From Rhizomys pruinosus (lineage: Eukaryota; Chordata; Mammalia; Rodentia; Spalacidae): DNA of 64,000 bases. Every line of letters starts with the position of its first letter. The stretch's first letter is position 1. The stretch is from the NCBI GenBank assembly GCA_009823505.1, contig VZQC01013997.1, forward strand, positions 451,665 through 515,664, read 5' to 3'. The notes under the pieces are model-generated. The model made no database searches. It was not told the DNA's origin and saw nothing but the letters and a program-made list of their open reading frames with translations. This document shows, one piece after another, positions 36,620 to 49,053 of the stretch. The position numbers were made by a program, and so were the translations under genes.

Positions 36620-36790
36620 TGTTGATCCCTGCAGCCCAGCCTGACTCCTGTGCTGACTCCGGCTTTGACTCCTGCAGCCCATTCTGACTGCTGCAGGCCA
36701 GCCTGACTCCTGCACCAACTCCTTCAGCCTAGCCTGACTCCTACACCAACTCCTGCAGCCTAGCCTTGACTCCTGCAACCCTACTGCAGC
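36620..36790. repeat. Degenerate minisatellite upstream of Kras
   Basis: Variants of CTGACTCCTGCAGCCC and CACCAACTCCTGCAGCCTAG recur about ten times in 170 bases. It lies about 0.5-0.7 kb upstream of exon 1. Confidence 0.85.
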
Positions 36791-37304
36791 CTCGCCCGCC
36801 CGTGGCTGCAACAAAACCCTGTGGGTCGGGAGGCCTTGGAGTTGCCACTTTGCTGAATGACTTGGAGCTGGCACATGGTCTGAAAGCAGGGACTCCATGT
36901 ATCCACAGCCCAGGAAGCCTTACGGACTGTTTCAGAAGCATCCTTCCTTCACGGAGCAGATCTGAAAATCATCTAGATGTTAAAAGGCTGAGATTAATCA
37001 GTGGGACAATTAAACATTGCATATGCAGAGACTGGATAAAACATCTAGAAAGTTTACTTGGAAGAGCTTTAAAGATTGAGCCCTCGCAAGCCAGGGCCTG
37101 TGTTGGAAATGATCGCCCACCCGTAGGGAGTCTATCCCCACAGTCCACATTGTGCCTCAGCCACCCATGAGACGGTTATTTTAGATGTCTGCCAACCAAA
37201 CTGTCACCTTCTTCTTTCTACCCTTCCCGCTCCCCTAAGCACCAGGTGGGAGGCAGAGGAGACAAGTGGAAGACGGAAAGGAAAAGAATGTGCCTACTCC
37301 ATGT

Positions 37305-37445
37305 CAAGTAGCTTGGAAATGTTTAGCACATTGCATACTTAATTATCACAACAGCCTCATGAGTTAGACTAATTCCCACTGTTTTACAGATGAAGAAAGA
37401 AATTTGGGGAGGATAAGAAACTTGAGTCCCAGTCTACCCTGCTAA
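37305..37445 (+). repeat. MIR
   Basis: It has CACAACAGCCTCATGAGTTA and CACTGTTTTACAGATGAAGA, the MIR core in order. Confidence 0.82.
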
Positions 37446-37609
37446 AATGAAGTATCCTTCATGACAGATCATGCTCAGTCGGCCTCGATCTCCACAGCAG
37501 CACCCATCCCACTTAACATATGAGCAAAATTCTCCCCAGAGTTAGTAATGTGCTCAGCCCTTATCTTCTCCTCCAACCTTTTCAATACATTCACATGGGT
37601 TCTTGATTT

Positions 37610-37935
37610 TTGAAGAGGGCAGCTCGGCTTCATCCTCTGGCACTGTGGATGCTCAATGCCTCCTCTATCATCTATTTTGAGTCTTGTTCAGATGTCTTTA
37701 TTTTTCCTTAAATGTGGTCTTCATTTGATATTGCAACTCTCCCTTTGGCTTTATATTCCTCCAAAATGCTTAGCACCCTTTAATATACTAACTTGTTCTG
37801 TCTTTACTCCCTTGTCATTCTCCCACCAGAGTGTAATCTCCATGAGAAGTGGTTCTCACCTGTTTTATTGATTGCTACATTTGTAGTGACTCTTAACAGT
37901 TCCTTCCACAAATAAGATACTAAGTAAAGATTTAC
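37610..37935 (+). repeat. L2 3' end
   Basis: It has TCTCCCACCAGAGTGTAATC, CTCCATGAGAAG and AGATACTAAGTAAAGATTT, as in L2/MIR 3' ends. Confidence 0.6.
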
Positions 37936-38364
37936 AGAATGCTGAAGGAACAATCTGTTCACCCTCTTTCCAGGCCCTGTGACTAAATCCTTACTTAGGA
38001 TTCTTTAAATCTGTCAGTCTCAGTGTTTACTATCTTAGGAAACGGGCTTTTATACTCAGGTCACCCTCTGATGACATTCTAAGGTGTCTAGAAATTAGCT
38101 GATGCATCATGAGCACTGTAAATGTTCGTTAAGTGAATTTGTATGTTGCTTTGTGTTAAGGCACAGACACATTCTGTGCTATTTAAAGTTCACAGTGACC
38201 ATTTTTTCTTGTAGCTGATGCTGTAGTGTTCCTCCTTGCAGTTGGTGCTTTGTGTAGCACTTTTATGCTGATTATAAAAATTCTGGCAGTAGCAGAAATC
38301 TAATCCATCCACAGGGTCTCAGGACTCATGAGTCCCAAAATGAGCCTGTAACCCTGTCCCAGTT

Positions 38365-38690
38365 TCCTTTCTGCTGCTGTGATAAAACACTGACCCACAG
38401 CATCTTGGGATATTTGGCTTATACTTCCAGATCACAGTCTATTATTGAGAGTTGGAACTCAAGCAGCATCCGTGGACAAGCACTGCGTGCTTGCCTTCTC
38501 CTGGGAAAGCTCGTGTTTAGCTAGCTTCCTTTTACTGCCCAGGAACACTTGCCTAGGAACAGTGCAGCCCACAGTGGGCTGGATCCTCCTGCATCAATTA
38601 GCAATCAGAGAAGTCCTCCCCACCCACTTCCCAGATATGCCCACAGGCCAACCTGATTCAGGAAATCCTTCAACCTAGGCTTGCCTCTCA
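38365..38690. repeat. Rodent interspersed repeat, family unsure
   Basis: It has TTTCTGCTGCTGTGATAAAACACTGACC near the start and a body like a common rodent repeat with that opening. I cannot name the family with confidence. Confidence 0.5.
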
Positions 38691-38994
38691 GATGACTCTA
38701 GGTGCTTTGAGGTTGACAGTTAAAGTGAACGGGGACAGTCCCACTGTTTGTCTTGGGCACAGCAGCTCTAGTTCTCCAACTACCCCTCGCCCAGGATCTT
38801 TCGTTTCGATCCCACAGCAGTTTAGACCTAAGCTGTACCAGGCCTCCCGCTGTCCCAGCAAGGGTGCTTTCTCAGAAGGAGCAGCTTCATCCCATGATCT
38901 TCTCTTTCTTTCCTTAATGCCACAGGGTTTATAGGGACAGGGCCCACTGGGAAGTGCTTTCCCAATCACCTACCATGCTTACAAAATGCAAATT

Positions 38995-39160
38995 CTGCCA
39001 GGCATGGTGGCACACGCCCTTAATTCCTAGCACTTGGGAGGCAGAGGCAGGCGGATCTATGTGAGTTCAAGGCCAGCCTGGTCTACACAGTGAGCTCCAG
39101 GCCAGCTGGGACTAAAGGGAGGCCCTGTCTCAAAAAATACCAAAACAAAACAAAACAAAA
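38995..39160 (+). repeat. B1 SINE
   Basis: It is a full B1 with an (AAAAC)n tail. Confidence 0.92.
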
Positions 39161-39171
39161 TGCAAATTCTG

Positions 39172-39362
39172 GGGCTGGAGAGATGGCTCAGCAGTTAGGA
39201 GCACTGGCTGTTCTTACCAAGGACCCAGGTTCAATTCTCAGCAATTACATGGAGGCTAACAACTGTCGGTAACTTCAGGGGATCTAACACCTTCTGGTGT
39301 CCGTGGACATTACATGTACAGGTACACTGATAAACATACAGGCAAAACACACATAAGATAAT
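39172..39362 (+). repeat. B2 SINE, diverged
   Basis: It follows the B1 after a short spacer. ATGCAAATTCTG lies on both sides of the B1 side (about 38986 and 39160), hinting at a shared target. Confidence 0.85.
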
Positions 39363-39962
39363 TTAATGAAAACTTCTCTGTCCCTCACTAGCTAGTCCAT
39401 TCAGTTAGTGAGAGGTGGATCAGAAATCATCACTTTTAACAAAATGACGTCCAACCTGACAGCCATGTGCATATGGACACATTCTAATGTAGACACTCAA
39501 GCTCTTGCCCACTGCCCTTTCTACTACTGTCTTTGGGGTTTGCTTTCCCTCAAGTCTACTGGCTGCACCGAAGGCTCTACCTGGCTGATCCTTCCACATT
39601 CTTCTGGAGAAGATGCATCCAGGCTTGCATCATGGTCACAATGGGAAAGGTAGGAGGAACAACAGAATTGGTGGTATTCTGGGTTTGCTGTAATATGTAA
39701 ACAAGTTTTCTGCCATCTGCTGTTAGACTCTTCTGGATAGGCAGTTACACACACATGCACATGCATGCAGCCTTTTGATCTGCCTCCTGATCCTTCTAAC
39801 CCCTCCCTTCATAGAGTATCCTCTTCTGCAGATAGAATCAAAGCCTAAACAACCAAGTACCTCATGTTTCCTGGGATTTTAGGATGTGTGAAATGCTAGG
39901 ACACAATACCACAAATGCAGAGGATTTATTCTAAACAAGGACGTGTTAGAAAAATCATATCC

Positions 39963-40050
39963 AGCCAGGCTCACCTGTATCCCAGGAACCGAAACAGGGG
40001 GTTTGTGAGATTTTGGGCAGCCTGGGCTACATAGACATTGTCTCCAAACA
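39963..40050 (+). repeat. Old B1/B4-like fragment
   Basis: It has AGCCAGGCTCACCTGTATCC and GGGCAGCCTGGGCTACATAG, but is diverged. Confidence 0.55.
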
Positions 40051-40814
40051 AAATGAAATCCAATAAGAACCAGATTATCAGACCGAAAACTATTGTTCTG
40101 TCCAGGAACAACTGTACTTCTTGTCCAGCAGTGGTCTAGAGCCTCACGCAGGAGTCCCCTCCTTAGCAGACATCTATCTATTCCCTATAGCGCTAGAAGT
40201 TCTATTCAGGAAGCAGAGACAGGCTGAGGCAGCCTCTGCTTCCTCATACTCTCAGCTTCTGATGTTACTTGGGCTTCTGGTGTCACTCTCTGTGGCCTGT
40301 GTCTGTCACTAAGTAGTGGGAAGGGACATTGTGAGGCAGTTTTGGTGATGGGTGGCTGGCATCCTTATGTCTGACTAAAAGACCACACCACCCTTTTTTT
40401 AATGTTCCAATCCCAGGTGTGGACAGTTGTGGCTAGAGTAACAGGACAGGGCAGGGAAGTTCAGTGGAGCGGCTGCTCCCGTGAGCGCTCACCTGTTTTG
40501 CTCAGGTGGGAACTTTGCACACATGAATAGGCCCTGACTAAGCCATTTGCTCAGCATGCTGTCTCCCCTTGGGCTTTTCATTAAACTGTAAATCCCATTT
40601 GGCTTCTCTGCTTTCTTCACTGGGCTGCAGAGTCATTGAGGCCCAACCCCATTAAACTGAATTCTTGTAACTCTGGGAGCAGACAACTCTTCCATATATG
40701 TTTGCAGACGTGAATGAACTTTAGAACTTCAGCCCTGTCTCTTCATAGTCATTTCATTTTCACTGAGCCTGTTTCCTAGACCATATCCAAGCGAATATCC
40801 TGTCGCTACAGCTA

Positions 40815-41180
40815 AGTCCTGTCTGTCATGGTTTGAATGTGAAACCTCCCCCACAGGCTTGCATGTTGGAACATTTGGTGCCCTGCTGGTACTGCTGTTT
40901 GAAGAGCTTTTGAAACCTTTACCAGGTGAGACCCACCTGGATGAAGTGGGTCATTGAGGCAACAGCCTTGGAGGTTACATCTGGCCCTGGTTCATCAGAG
41001 ATCTCTGACCCCTATTCAGCTGAGATGTAACAAACTGTACCACAAATTTCCACCACCATAGATGGAGTGAGTCCCAGTGGTCAGGTCCCTTAAACTGTAA
41101 GGCAAAAGAAACCCCCCCTCCCTCAAGTTTCTGGCAGGTATATTGTTGCAATGATGAGAAAAAGCAACTAATATACTGTT
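40815..41180 (+). mobile_element. Solo LTR, probably ERVL-MaLR
   Basis: It has CATGGTTTGAATGTGAAACC at one end and GAGAAAAAGCAACTAATATA at the other, a pattern of MaLR-type LTRs. No internal region is present. Confidence 0.55.
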
Positions 41181-41344
41181 CAAAACGAAATTCTTTGTCT
41201 TAGTCTCCCAAACTAATTCCCTCACAGATGTCGTCCCCCTCACCCAGTGGTATCACGGCTCTTCCAAACATTAGCTTTGAAAACTGAATGATACATATTT
41301 TTTTCCCATTCACATTACTTATAGCTCCTTTCTTTTACTTATTT

Positions 41345-41467
41345 TTGTTGTTGTTCTTTTTGAGACAGAGTCTCCCTGTAGCACCAGTTGGCCTGGAATT
41401 CACAGAGATCCACCTGTCTCTGCCTCCCAAGTGCTGGGATTAAAGGCATACACCACCACATCTGGCT
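41345..41467 (-). repeat. B1 SINE with internal deletion
   Basis: It is a B1 in reverse lacking about 30 bases of the CTATGTAGACCAGGCTGG part. Confidence 0.88.
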
Positions 41468-42489
41468 ACTTATAGCTCCTTAATTATATTTTCAAAGTAT
41501 TTTCTGCTTCTTCCATGCTATTTCCTTCATGCATTTCTGGAACAGCTGCCTTGCTAACTACCCAGCCTCCAGGTTTTCTTCCTTTCTATCCAGGCCATAT
41601 GCTATTGTCAAATTAGTCTTCCTTAAGTATGCCTTTCATCATCACCAATCATTACTGTGTACCTACTCCACAGAGGCTGCACAGACCGAGTATATATTTT
41701 ATAAGTGCAAGGAATTACAAGTCATCAAGTACCTAATAAATACCTGAAGATGATAAGAACCTAGAAATTACAGAGGGAAGTGATTATCGGTGTCAGCCAG
41801 TCCTTCACTAACCCTTAATCTTGCTTTCAGGTCTGTAATAAGTTCTTATACCCAGCTAAATCAAGTCCAAAGCCTTGTTTGTTGCCCAGCTTTTTTGGGC
41901 ACCACATAGTCTAGAAGCTTCCTCATCCTGTGACTTTGTTTCGTGACTTCTCAAAACAGATGTGTCTCCCCTACCTTCAAGTGAGTCCCCTCTGCCTTGA
42001 AAAACGATAGCATATGTCTTTCCTTCTCTTAGCCTGTGTCTGGGCTTGTTTTACACCTTGAAGGAAAGATGTAAAACAAGCCCTGTCTTCTCTGTAGGCT
42101 GTATTTATTACACTGTCTTTTCGATTCCTCCTTCCATCATTTCATGTGGTCTAATGGCATCTCCAAAGATAAATTCTAGTAAAACCCTGGAGGAGGCACA
42201 GGAAGTGAAGCGCGCCTACTACACCAAACCATTCACTGCCGTTTGAATGAGATTAGAATGGTGGCTACATGCAGAAAGACCGGAAGAAAAAGCCCTTGAA
42301 GTGGGTATGTTCTGAGTGGTCTCTCAGTAAAGGCATTTTGAGGACGCCGGTGCCTGCAAGCAGCGGGAATGGTGTTCTGGCTTCCTTCATGTGTCCTGGG
42401 ACTCGGGCAAATCCGTGGATGTCTGTGAGCTGCAAGGCTCCGCAACCTTCATAAAACTCATCCTTTGAGGCAAACCTCCTACCTACAGC

Positions 42490-43195
42490 TGCAGCTAGCT
42501 ATCAAATTCTGTTTCTCTTCTTCACTGCCACTGTAATCTATGTCACCATTGCCCTCCCCAGAGGGACAGTCAGCTGCTCACAGGTTTTGCTTCTGCACCA
42601 CAACTTTGAGCTCCAGTCCCCAGAGAGCAGCCAACTGATTCTCCTAAAATGCAAAATGGATCATGTGACCAGATCCAGCTCTCAAGTGGCATCTCATGGG
42701 ACTACAGATGAAACGCAACTCCTCCAAGCCATTTCATGACTTAGTTTTTGCCTGCTTCTGACCACACCACATGTAACTGTCAGCCTCTCTAGGCTCCAGT
42801 GCTGCTGGGCACCTTTTCCTTCCCGACACACACAGCACATGCTCCTCCCTCCTTAGACCTGTGAGCTAGAATAAATCTGACAAGGCAGTGTGCAGTTTTC
42901 TCAGTGAGGCTTGTGCCTGCCAGAGTCGCTCTCCATCTTTCAGGTCTGAGTTCACTGAGTGACCCAGTACTCCATCTAAATCAGCCCTGCCCATCCTGGT
43001 CACTAGTTCATTTCCTGACACCACAACCTGCCCTGTTCTTTTAATTCATGGTTTTCATCTCTAAACTTACTTTGATCACTTGTTTACTTAATTGCTTCCT
43101 CCTGTGAAATGCAAATCTCATGAGCCAGTGGCCACTGAATCCTCAAGGCCCATAGAGAATCTAGTACATAGAAGTCACTTAGTAAAAACTGGCTG
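42490..43195 (+). repeat. L2 element, 3' part
   Basis: It has AAAATGCAAAATGGATCATG, CAACTCCTCCAAGCCATTTC, then an end with TCTCATGAGCCAGTGG and ACTTAGTAAAAACTGG. The order matches the L2 3' region. It is the longest old LINE piece in the flank. Confidence 0.65.
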
Positions 43196-43328
43196 ACAAG
43201 ATGCTGTAAGGAAAACAAGACTGATAACCCACTCTTGTGTGGGCTTTGCGATTTCATTTCTGTGTCTTCCTTTTCAGTCTGCATAGTGCAATGGTATTTT
43301 TACTTAACACTCAAATTATCTTTAATTA

Positions 43329-43396
43329 TTAGAAGTCAGAGGTTTTTTTTTTTTTCCAAAGCCAATTTTTATTGAAGCTTAGAAGTCAGAAGTTTT
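43329..43396 (-). pseudogene. Micro-retrocopy: transcript 3' end only
   Basis: An 18-base direct repeat (43329-43346 and 43379-43396, one mismatch) encloses a poly(T) run and about 20 bases. On the minus strand the insert reads CTTCAATAAAAATTGGCTTTGG then poly(A): a poly(A) signal, 14 bases, and a tail. This is the form of a retrocopy cut to almost nothing. The parent gene is unknown. Confidence 0.65.
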
Positions 43397-43400
43397 CTTA

Positions 43401-44149
43401 AAAGTATGTTTCTGGGGCTGGAGAGATGGCCTAGCGGTTAAGAGCGCGGACGGCTCTTGCAGAGGACCCGGGTTCGATCCCCAGCACCCACATGGTGGCT
43501 GAGAACCGTCCTAACTCCAATTCCAGGAGAACTCCAGTTCCAGGGAAATCCGAGACCCTCTTCTGACCTCCGCGGCATTGCACGACACGGGTGCACAGAC
43601 CTACATGCAGACAGTACATTCATACACATAAAATAAATAAATAAATAAAAATTTAAAAAAAGTATGTTTCTGGGGCTGGAGAGATAGCCTAGCGGTTAAG
43701 AGCACCGACTGCCTTTGCAGAGGACCTGGGTTCTATCCCTAGCACCCACATGGTGGCTGAGAACCATCTTTAACTCCAGTTCCAGGGGAATCCGACGCCC
43801 TCTTCTGACCTCCTCGGCATTGCACGACACAGGTGCACAAATGTACATGCAGACAGTATACTCATACACACAATAAATAAAATTATTAAAAAATTCTTTA
43901 AGAAAAAGTATGTTTCTGGGAGCTGGAGAGATGACTCAGTGGTTAAGAGTACTGGCTGCTTTGCAGAGTACCTGGGTTTTGTTCTCAGCACCCATATGGT
44001 GGCTAATGACCATCAGTAACTCCAGTTCCAGGGGATCCAACATCCTCTCCTGACCTCTGTGGGCATTGCACGACATGGGCGTACTTACATACATGCAGAC
44101 AGTAGGCTCTCACCATTAAATAAAAATAAATATTTTTAAATGTGTTTCT
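43401..44149 (+). repeat. Three B2 SINEs in one target site
   Basis: B2 copies start at 43414, 43672 and 43918. AAGTATGTTTCT stands before each one, and a decayed form (AAATGTGTTTCT) stands after the last. The first has the duplicated centre; the second and third have a single centre and different substitutions. They are separate insertions, not a local duplication. Confidence 0.92.
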
Positions 44150-44429
44150 ATCTTCCTGCTTATTGGGCTGTCTGCTAACTCCATGCTGATTTTCTCATTT
44201 CTGTGTCTTCTCTGGATTTGTGGTTATTGAGTAAGGGATATGGAGCTTTGACCCTGTTCATGGAACTGTGTATTCAGACACACTCATGTATAGATAGGCT
44301 ACAGTGGACTGACAATGTGATGCATGTGTCATAGAGCCCATATACTTAGTCTATGAGGCTTAAACATGAAATCACATGGTGACACATAGCTCCGAACGCA
44401 TCCCAGTCACTGTGCACCCAACTGTGGGA

Positions 44430-44635
44430 CTTGCTTGCTTTTTCTTTCCTTTCCTTACATTTGCTTATTGTGTATGTGTCAGTGTGGGGGTGTGTATGCC
44501 ATAGCACACATGTGGAGGTCTGAGAACAACTTACGGACTCAGTCCTCTCCTTCCACTGTATCAGTCCCCAGGACTAAACTCAGCACCATCAAGTTGCTAG
44601 CAAGCACCTTCACCCACTGAGCTACCTTGAGCCTC
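44430..44635 (-). repeat. B3-like SINE
   Basis: It has GCACACATGTGGAGGTCTGA and CACCCACTGAGCTACCTTGA. Confidence 0.7.
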
Positions 44636-44744
44636 TATGGAGCTTTATTTCCATCCTCAGTTTCCCATTCTGGAATCCAGGAATATGAACTGCTGGAACC
44701 AGGCTTTTCATTCAGGATTCATGAATGAAGCAAGCCTCTTCTTT

Positions 44745-44943
44745 GCTTCAAAAAATATTGTATTTTATATGTATGAGTGTTATGTCTGCATGTATGTAAG
44801 CACACCACATGCATGCAGTTGCCCTGCAGAGGCCAGAAGAGGATGTCAACTGGAATTTTGGACAGTTGTTAGCCACCATGTAAGTGCTGGGCATCTAACC
44901 AGGGTCCGCTGTGTTCCTAACCACTGAGCCCTCTCTCTAGTCC
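44745..44943 (-). repeat. B2 SINE, diverged
   Basis: It has GAGGCCAGAAGAGGATGTCA and a head ending CTCTCTCTAGTCCC. Confidence 0.82.
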
Positions 44944-45289
44944 CAAGCCTCTTCTTTGCTAAGTTCCTCTAAACTCTCCAGAAGATCATGATGATGTGTC
45001 AGATAATTTCTTCTATCCAGGGTCTATTAATGTCCAAGAGTTTTAAATGGAAACATAAGTGAATTCTCTTTATTCTGAATTCTCTTCTTGAGTAACACTA
45101 ATGCTTTCATATACTAATCTTATCCTGATGAAACCCAATACTTTGTACACTAACCTAAAAAATTAATAAAAAAGAAAATATAGTGCTATTTTTTCAAATC
45201 ATATCTTTAAAGTCCATTAGTCCAAGGTCCCAAATTCAATAGATTAAACTTTGCCACTAGTAACAGCGAATCTACTAAGTGAATATAAT

Positions 45290-45395
45290 TTCGTTCATTC
45301 ACTGTTTACTGAGCACTTCTAACACACCAGGCTCTCTGGGGTACTAGGAATGCACGAAATAGAAACCGAACAAAAATCTCTTTTGTAATTCACTT
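45290..45395 (+). repeat. MIR-like fragment
   Basis: It has CATTCACTGTTTACTGAGCAC and CCAGGCTCTCTGGGGTACTA, a MIR/L2-type 3' end. Confidence 0.5.
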
Positions 45396-45512
45396 TGTAA
45401 GGTAGTGATCTTCAGATCTTTTAATTTCATGATAGTTTTCCAATTCTTAAGATTGCATGTTAACATACATGAATTATTGCAAAATAACTGCATTTTAAAA
45501 ATGAAAGTATAT

Positions 45513-45722
45513 GAGGCTGGAGAGATGGCTCAGCGGTTAAGAGCACCAACTGCTCTTGCAGAGGACCGGGGTTTGATTCTCAGCACACACAAGGTGGCTA
45601 AGAACCGTCTTTAACTCCAGTTCCAGGGGAACCCAACACCCTCTTCTGACCTCTGCGGCATTGCACGACACGAGTACACCAACCTACAGCAGACAGTACA
45701 CTCATACACACTAAAATAAATG
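45513..45722 (+). repeat. B2 SINE, single-centre form
   Basis: It has a head near consensus and one CTCCAGTTCCAGGGG block. Confidence 0.92.
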
Positions 45723-45784
45723 AAAGTACCATCTTTTAAATTTTTAAATCAAGCATCTTTACCTGCTGAGCAACTCACTGGCCC

Positions 45785-47055
45785 TCTTTGAAAGACAGCT
45801 TTATTGAGATACAACTCATAACATTCACCATTTCAAGTGAAAAGTCCAGTGTTTTCTTGTATGCTCACAAAGTGGTACAGCTATCACCACAGTCAGTTCT
45901 AAGTTGTTTCATCACCTCCCAAAGAAACTGCCTGAGTAGTCACTCCCCACCTCTGTCCCCACCACTAACTGTTCCCTTCCCTGCATGCCCAACCTCAGGC
46001 AATAATTGCTTTCTGTCTCTACATGTTTGCTCATTCTGGGTATTAACAAAAAATTGTCCTAGCTGTCTGTAATTACAAGTCCCCTGACCATGTCTCTCCA
46101 CACCCCCAGCCATTGAGCCTCAGGGAGCCATGATTCTGATGTCCTTTGATGGAACCGTTTTGTCAGACTCTACACAGGAGTGACATTTGTCTTTCTTTTT
46201 TAAATTTATTTTTGTATGTGTATGAATGTACTGTCTGCATGTAGGTTTGTGCACCCGTGTCGTGCAATGCCGTGGAGGTCAGAAGAGGGTCTCGGATTCC
46301 CCTGGATCTGGAGTTCTCCTGGAATTGGAGTTACAGTTCTTAGCCGCCATGTGGGTGCTGGGGATTGAACTGGGGTCCTCTGCAAGAGCAGTTGGTGCTC
46401 TTAACCACTAGGCCATCTCTCCAGCCCTGACATTTGTCTTTCTATGATTGGCTATCTTACTTAACATAATGTTCTCCAGATTCATCCACAGCATCACAAA
46501 TGAAAACATACTTCTTTTTGTGACCAAACAGCATCCATCCTGTACATGTGCCAGTTCTTCTTTGCCTGTCCATCCATTGGTACCCATTTCGGTGCGTGCG
46601 AGGTAGGCTGTTGGGTATATAACGCCATGAAGAAGCCTGGTAGCAATGATCTCTTGACCGGCAGATTTCATTTGCTTTGCCTATATACCCAGCACTGAGA
46701 CTGCTGGGTCATGTGGGGCTCTATTTTATTTGGAGGCACTTCCTTGCAAGTCTTTTTCATAACAGCTGGACTCATTTAAATTCCCACCAATCATGTGCAA
46801 AGATTCCCATTTCCCACACCCTCGCCAGCACTTGTCATCTTTCATCTTTTGGACAATGATTCTAACAGGTGTGAGGAGATATCTCATTGTTGTTTTGATT
46901 TATATTTCCCAATGATTAATGATGTGAATATTTTTTCATATAGCTATAGGACTCTCATCTATCTTCTTTTGAAAAATGTCTCTTCGGGTCTTTTGAAGAG
47001 TGGCATTGTTTTAACATGTTTTCAAACCATGGAAAAAGCTATGTTCTCATATCTG
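45785..47055 (-). mobile_element. Ancient L1 3' region, split by a B2
   Basis: The plus strand reads the old L1M 3' end in reverse: TTTATTGAGATACAACTCAT, GTGGTACAGCTATCACC, CTTAACATAATGTTCTCC, ACTGCTGGGTCATGTGG, AAATTCCCACCAATCATG and GATTAATGATGTGAATA in the known order. The frame is lost. A duplicated-centre B2 (46192-46427) lies inside it with TGACATTTGTCTTTCT on both sides. Confidence 0.88.
46192..46427 (-). repeat. B2 SINE with clear target duplication
   Basis: GACATTTGTCTTTCT stands just before (near 46182) and after (near 46429) the B2. The centre is the duplicated form. Confidence 0.93.
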
Positions 47056-47435
47056 CCTCCACATTTCATTTAGTTGTCACTCCTATTTTTTGGAAAAGCC
47101 TGCTGTACATTCACAAGAGATATGAAAATAAAGCAGGAAAATAATACCTCTATATATCATTGTGGGTATTGTATACGCTTGACGTTGGTGACTTCTTACA
47201 AAGGTTTTAGAACCCCGAGTGCCTGTACCACACTTTGAGAATTGCTGTTCAAAAGAAAATTTTGTTAAAATTTTTACTACTTCAATAGAACCAAAAAAAG
47301 AGTGACTCAATAATTAGCTTTGCCAAGTTTAATGTCTTGCTCCTCAGAAAATACTGAATGCTCACTTCATAACTGCAATTGATAATGGTAATCAGAAAAA
47401 TGTACCAGTAAGATAAAGTATAAAGAAAACCAACA

Positions 47436-47650
47436 AGGCTGGAGAGATGGCTTGGCAGTTAAGAACACCTGCTGTTCTTTAAGAGGACCTAGGTCCATTC
47501 TCAGAACCCACGTGACAGCTAATCATCTTCCATAACTCCAGTTCCAGGGGATCTGACTCCTTCTTCTGGCCTCTGCAAGCTTTGTACAACATGGGTGCAC
47601 TTACATACATGCAGACAACATTCTGATAAAATTAAAATAATAAGAACATT
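47436..47650 (+). repeat. B2 SINE, diverged
   Basis: It has head GGCTGGAGAGATGGCTTGG and tail ACATACATGCAGACAAC. Confidence 0.88.
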
Positions 47651-48459
47651 TTAAAAAGAAAAACGTGTGGAAATGAAGACTTGCACCCAGTCACTGAATC
47701 CCCTTGTTTTTAGATCAGTTCTTGTGTTATTGAGGATTGTGAAGCACTCTGCAAATATTAACAGATCTGACTTCCTAGGTTGTCAATAAAATGTTTCCAA
47801 ATACAATTGCTCTGGACTTTGAAGATCATTTAACTAACAAACAAGGTACTGAGACTTTCCCCAGCTTGAAGAAGACCTGTGAGCAAAACCAAAGATTTTT
47901 CACGCATTTATCATCATGATAAAATACTCCGTTTTCTCCAGACTCTGAATTTACCAGACCCAGAATGGACTGCAACTTCCTAGCAGGGCCATGACGGTTA
48001 CCATTCTCAGCGTTTTCATCCTTCTTAATTCATTTCCTTTTTATCTTTCCCTTCCTCCCTTCCCCTCTATTCCTTTTTTCCTTTACTTTTTCTGAGGAAA
48101 AAAAAGTATCAAAACTCAAAAATTCCCCAGATTTAACTCGATCCCCAAGCCTTGGCACAGGTCCACAAAATACCTGTCTGTCCAGAAGTCATCACCTACG
48201 CTACCTCAAATGAGATTGGATCCCATCCACTGGTGTTTAAAGCAGTCACAATAAAATCTTGTGGCCAGGTTCAAAGCATCCAGTAGCTGTACATCTTATT
48301 AAAGGTCAGGAACAAGGGGCCCTCTGCCTTTCCAGCTCCTTATCCACTCTCCAGTGTAAGCTTTGGTTGTCTGATCGGCCCCCTCTTGTTCAATGACCAT
48401 GCCAGGTAGACACCCACCATAGGCCCTCTGCAAGTGCTGTTCTCACCACGTGGAGGGCC

Positions 48460-48810
48460 CTGTCTCCAGAAAGCTGTATCCATTCCTCTGCCACCCTCTT
48501 CAGCTCTGTGCTAAAATGCCCTTTCTCTGTGGGGTCTTCCCTAACCACCTTATGTGATAACAAAGTAGCTTCCACTCCAGAATGGGGTCTCCTTCCTTTT
48601 TGTTTTTTTAATTTATTTTTTCCATAGAACTTGTCACCGTCTGTCACCCAATATGTTTTCCTTATTTATTTGCTCACAGTCTGTCTTCTTTGAGCTAGAA
48701 ATTAAGATATGTAAAGGCTGGGGTTTGGTCTTTTTTATTCTTTGTGGATTTCCCACCACCAGAACACAGAACAGACACTCAGGAAATATCCATTAAATAG
48801 AAAAAAGTTA
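48460..48810 (+). repeat. L2 3' region
   Basis: It has GGGTCTTCCCTAACCACCTTATG, CATAGAACTTGTCACCGTC, TTATTTATTTGCTCACAGTC and ACTCAGGAAATATCCATTAA in L2 order. Confidence 0.75.
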
Positions 48811-48829
48811 AGGAGTCCTTTAAAAAATA

Positions 48830-49053
48830 TTTTGTTTTTGTTTTATGTGCATGAGTGTATTGCCTGCATGTATGTAAGTGTGCCTGTGTCCTTCGATACC
48901 CAAGGAGGTCAGAAGTCAGCATTAGATCCCCTGTAACTGGAGTTGTGGACAGTTGTTAGCCACCATGTGGATGCTGGGAATTGAACCTGGGAACTCTGCA
49001 AAAGCAGTTTGTGCTCTTAACCACTGAGCCACTGAGCTCTCTCTCTAGCCCCT
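48830..49053 (-). repeat. B2 SINE, diverged
   Basis: It has ATGCTGGGAATTGAACCTGG and an end at CTCTAGCCCC. Confidence 0.85.

Noticed and set aside
35169..36644. Long open frames on both strands of the CpG island, up to 319 residues
   Set aside because: They overlap in several frames, are made of Arg, Pro, Gly and Ala, and lie where exon 1 is non-coding. GC-rich DNA lacks stop codons by chance.
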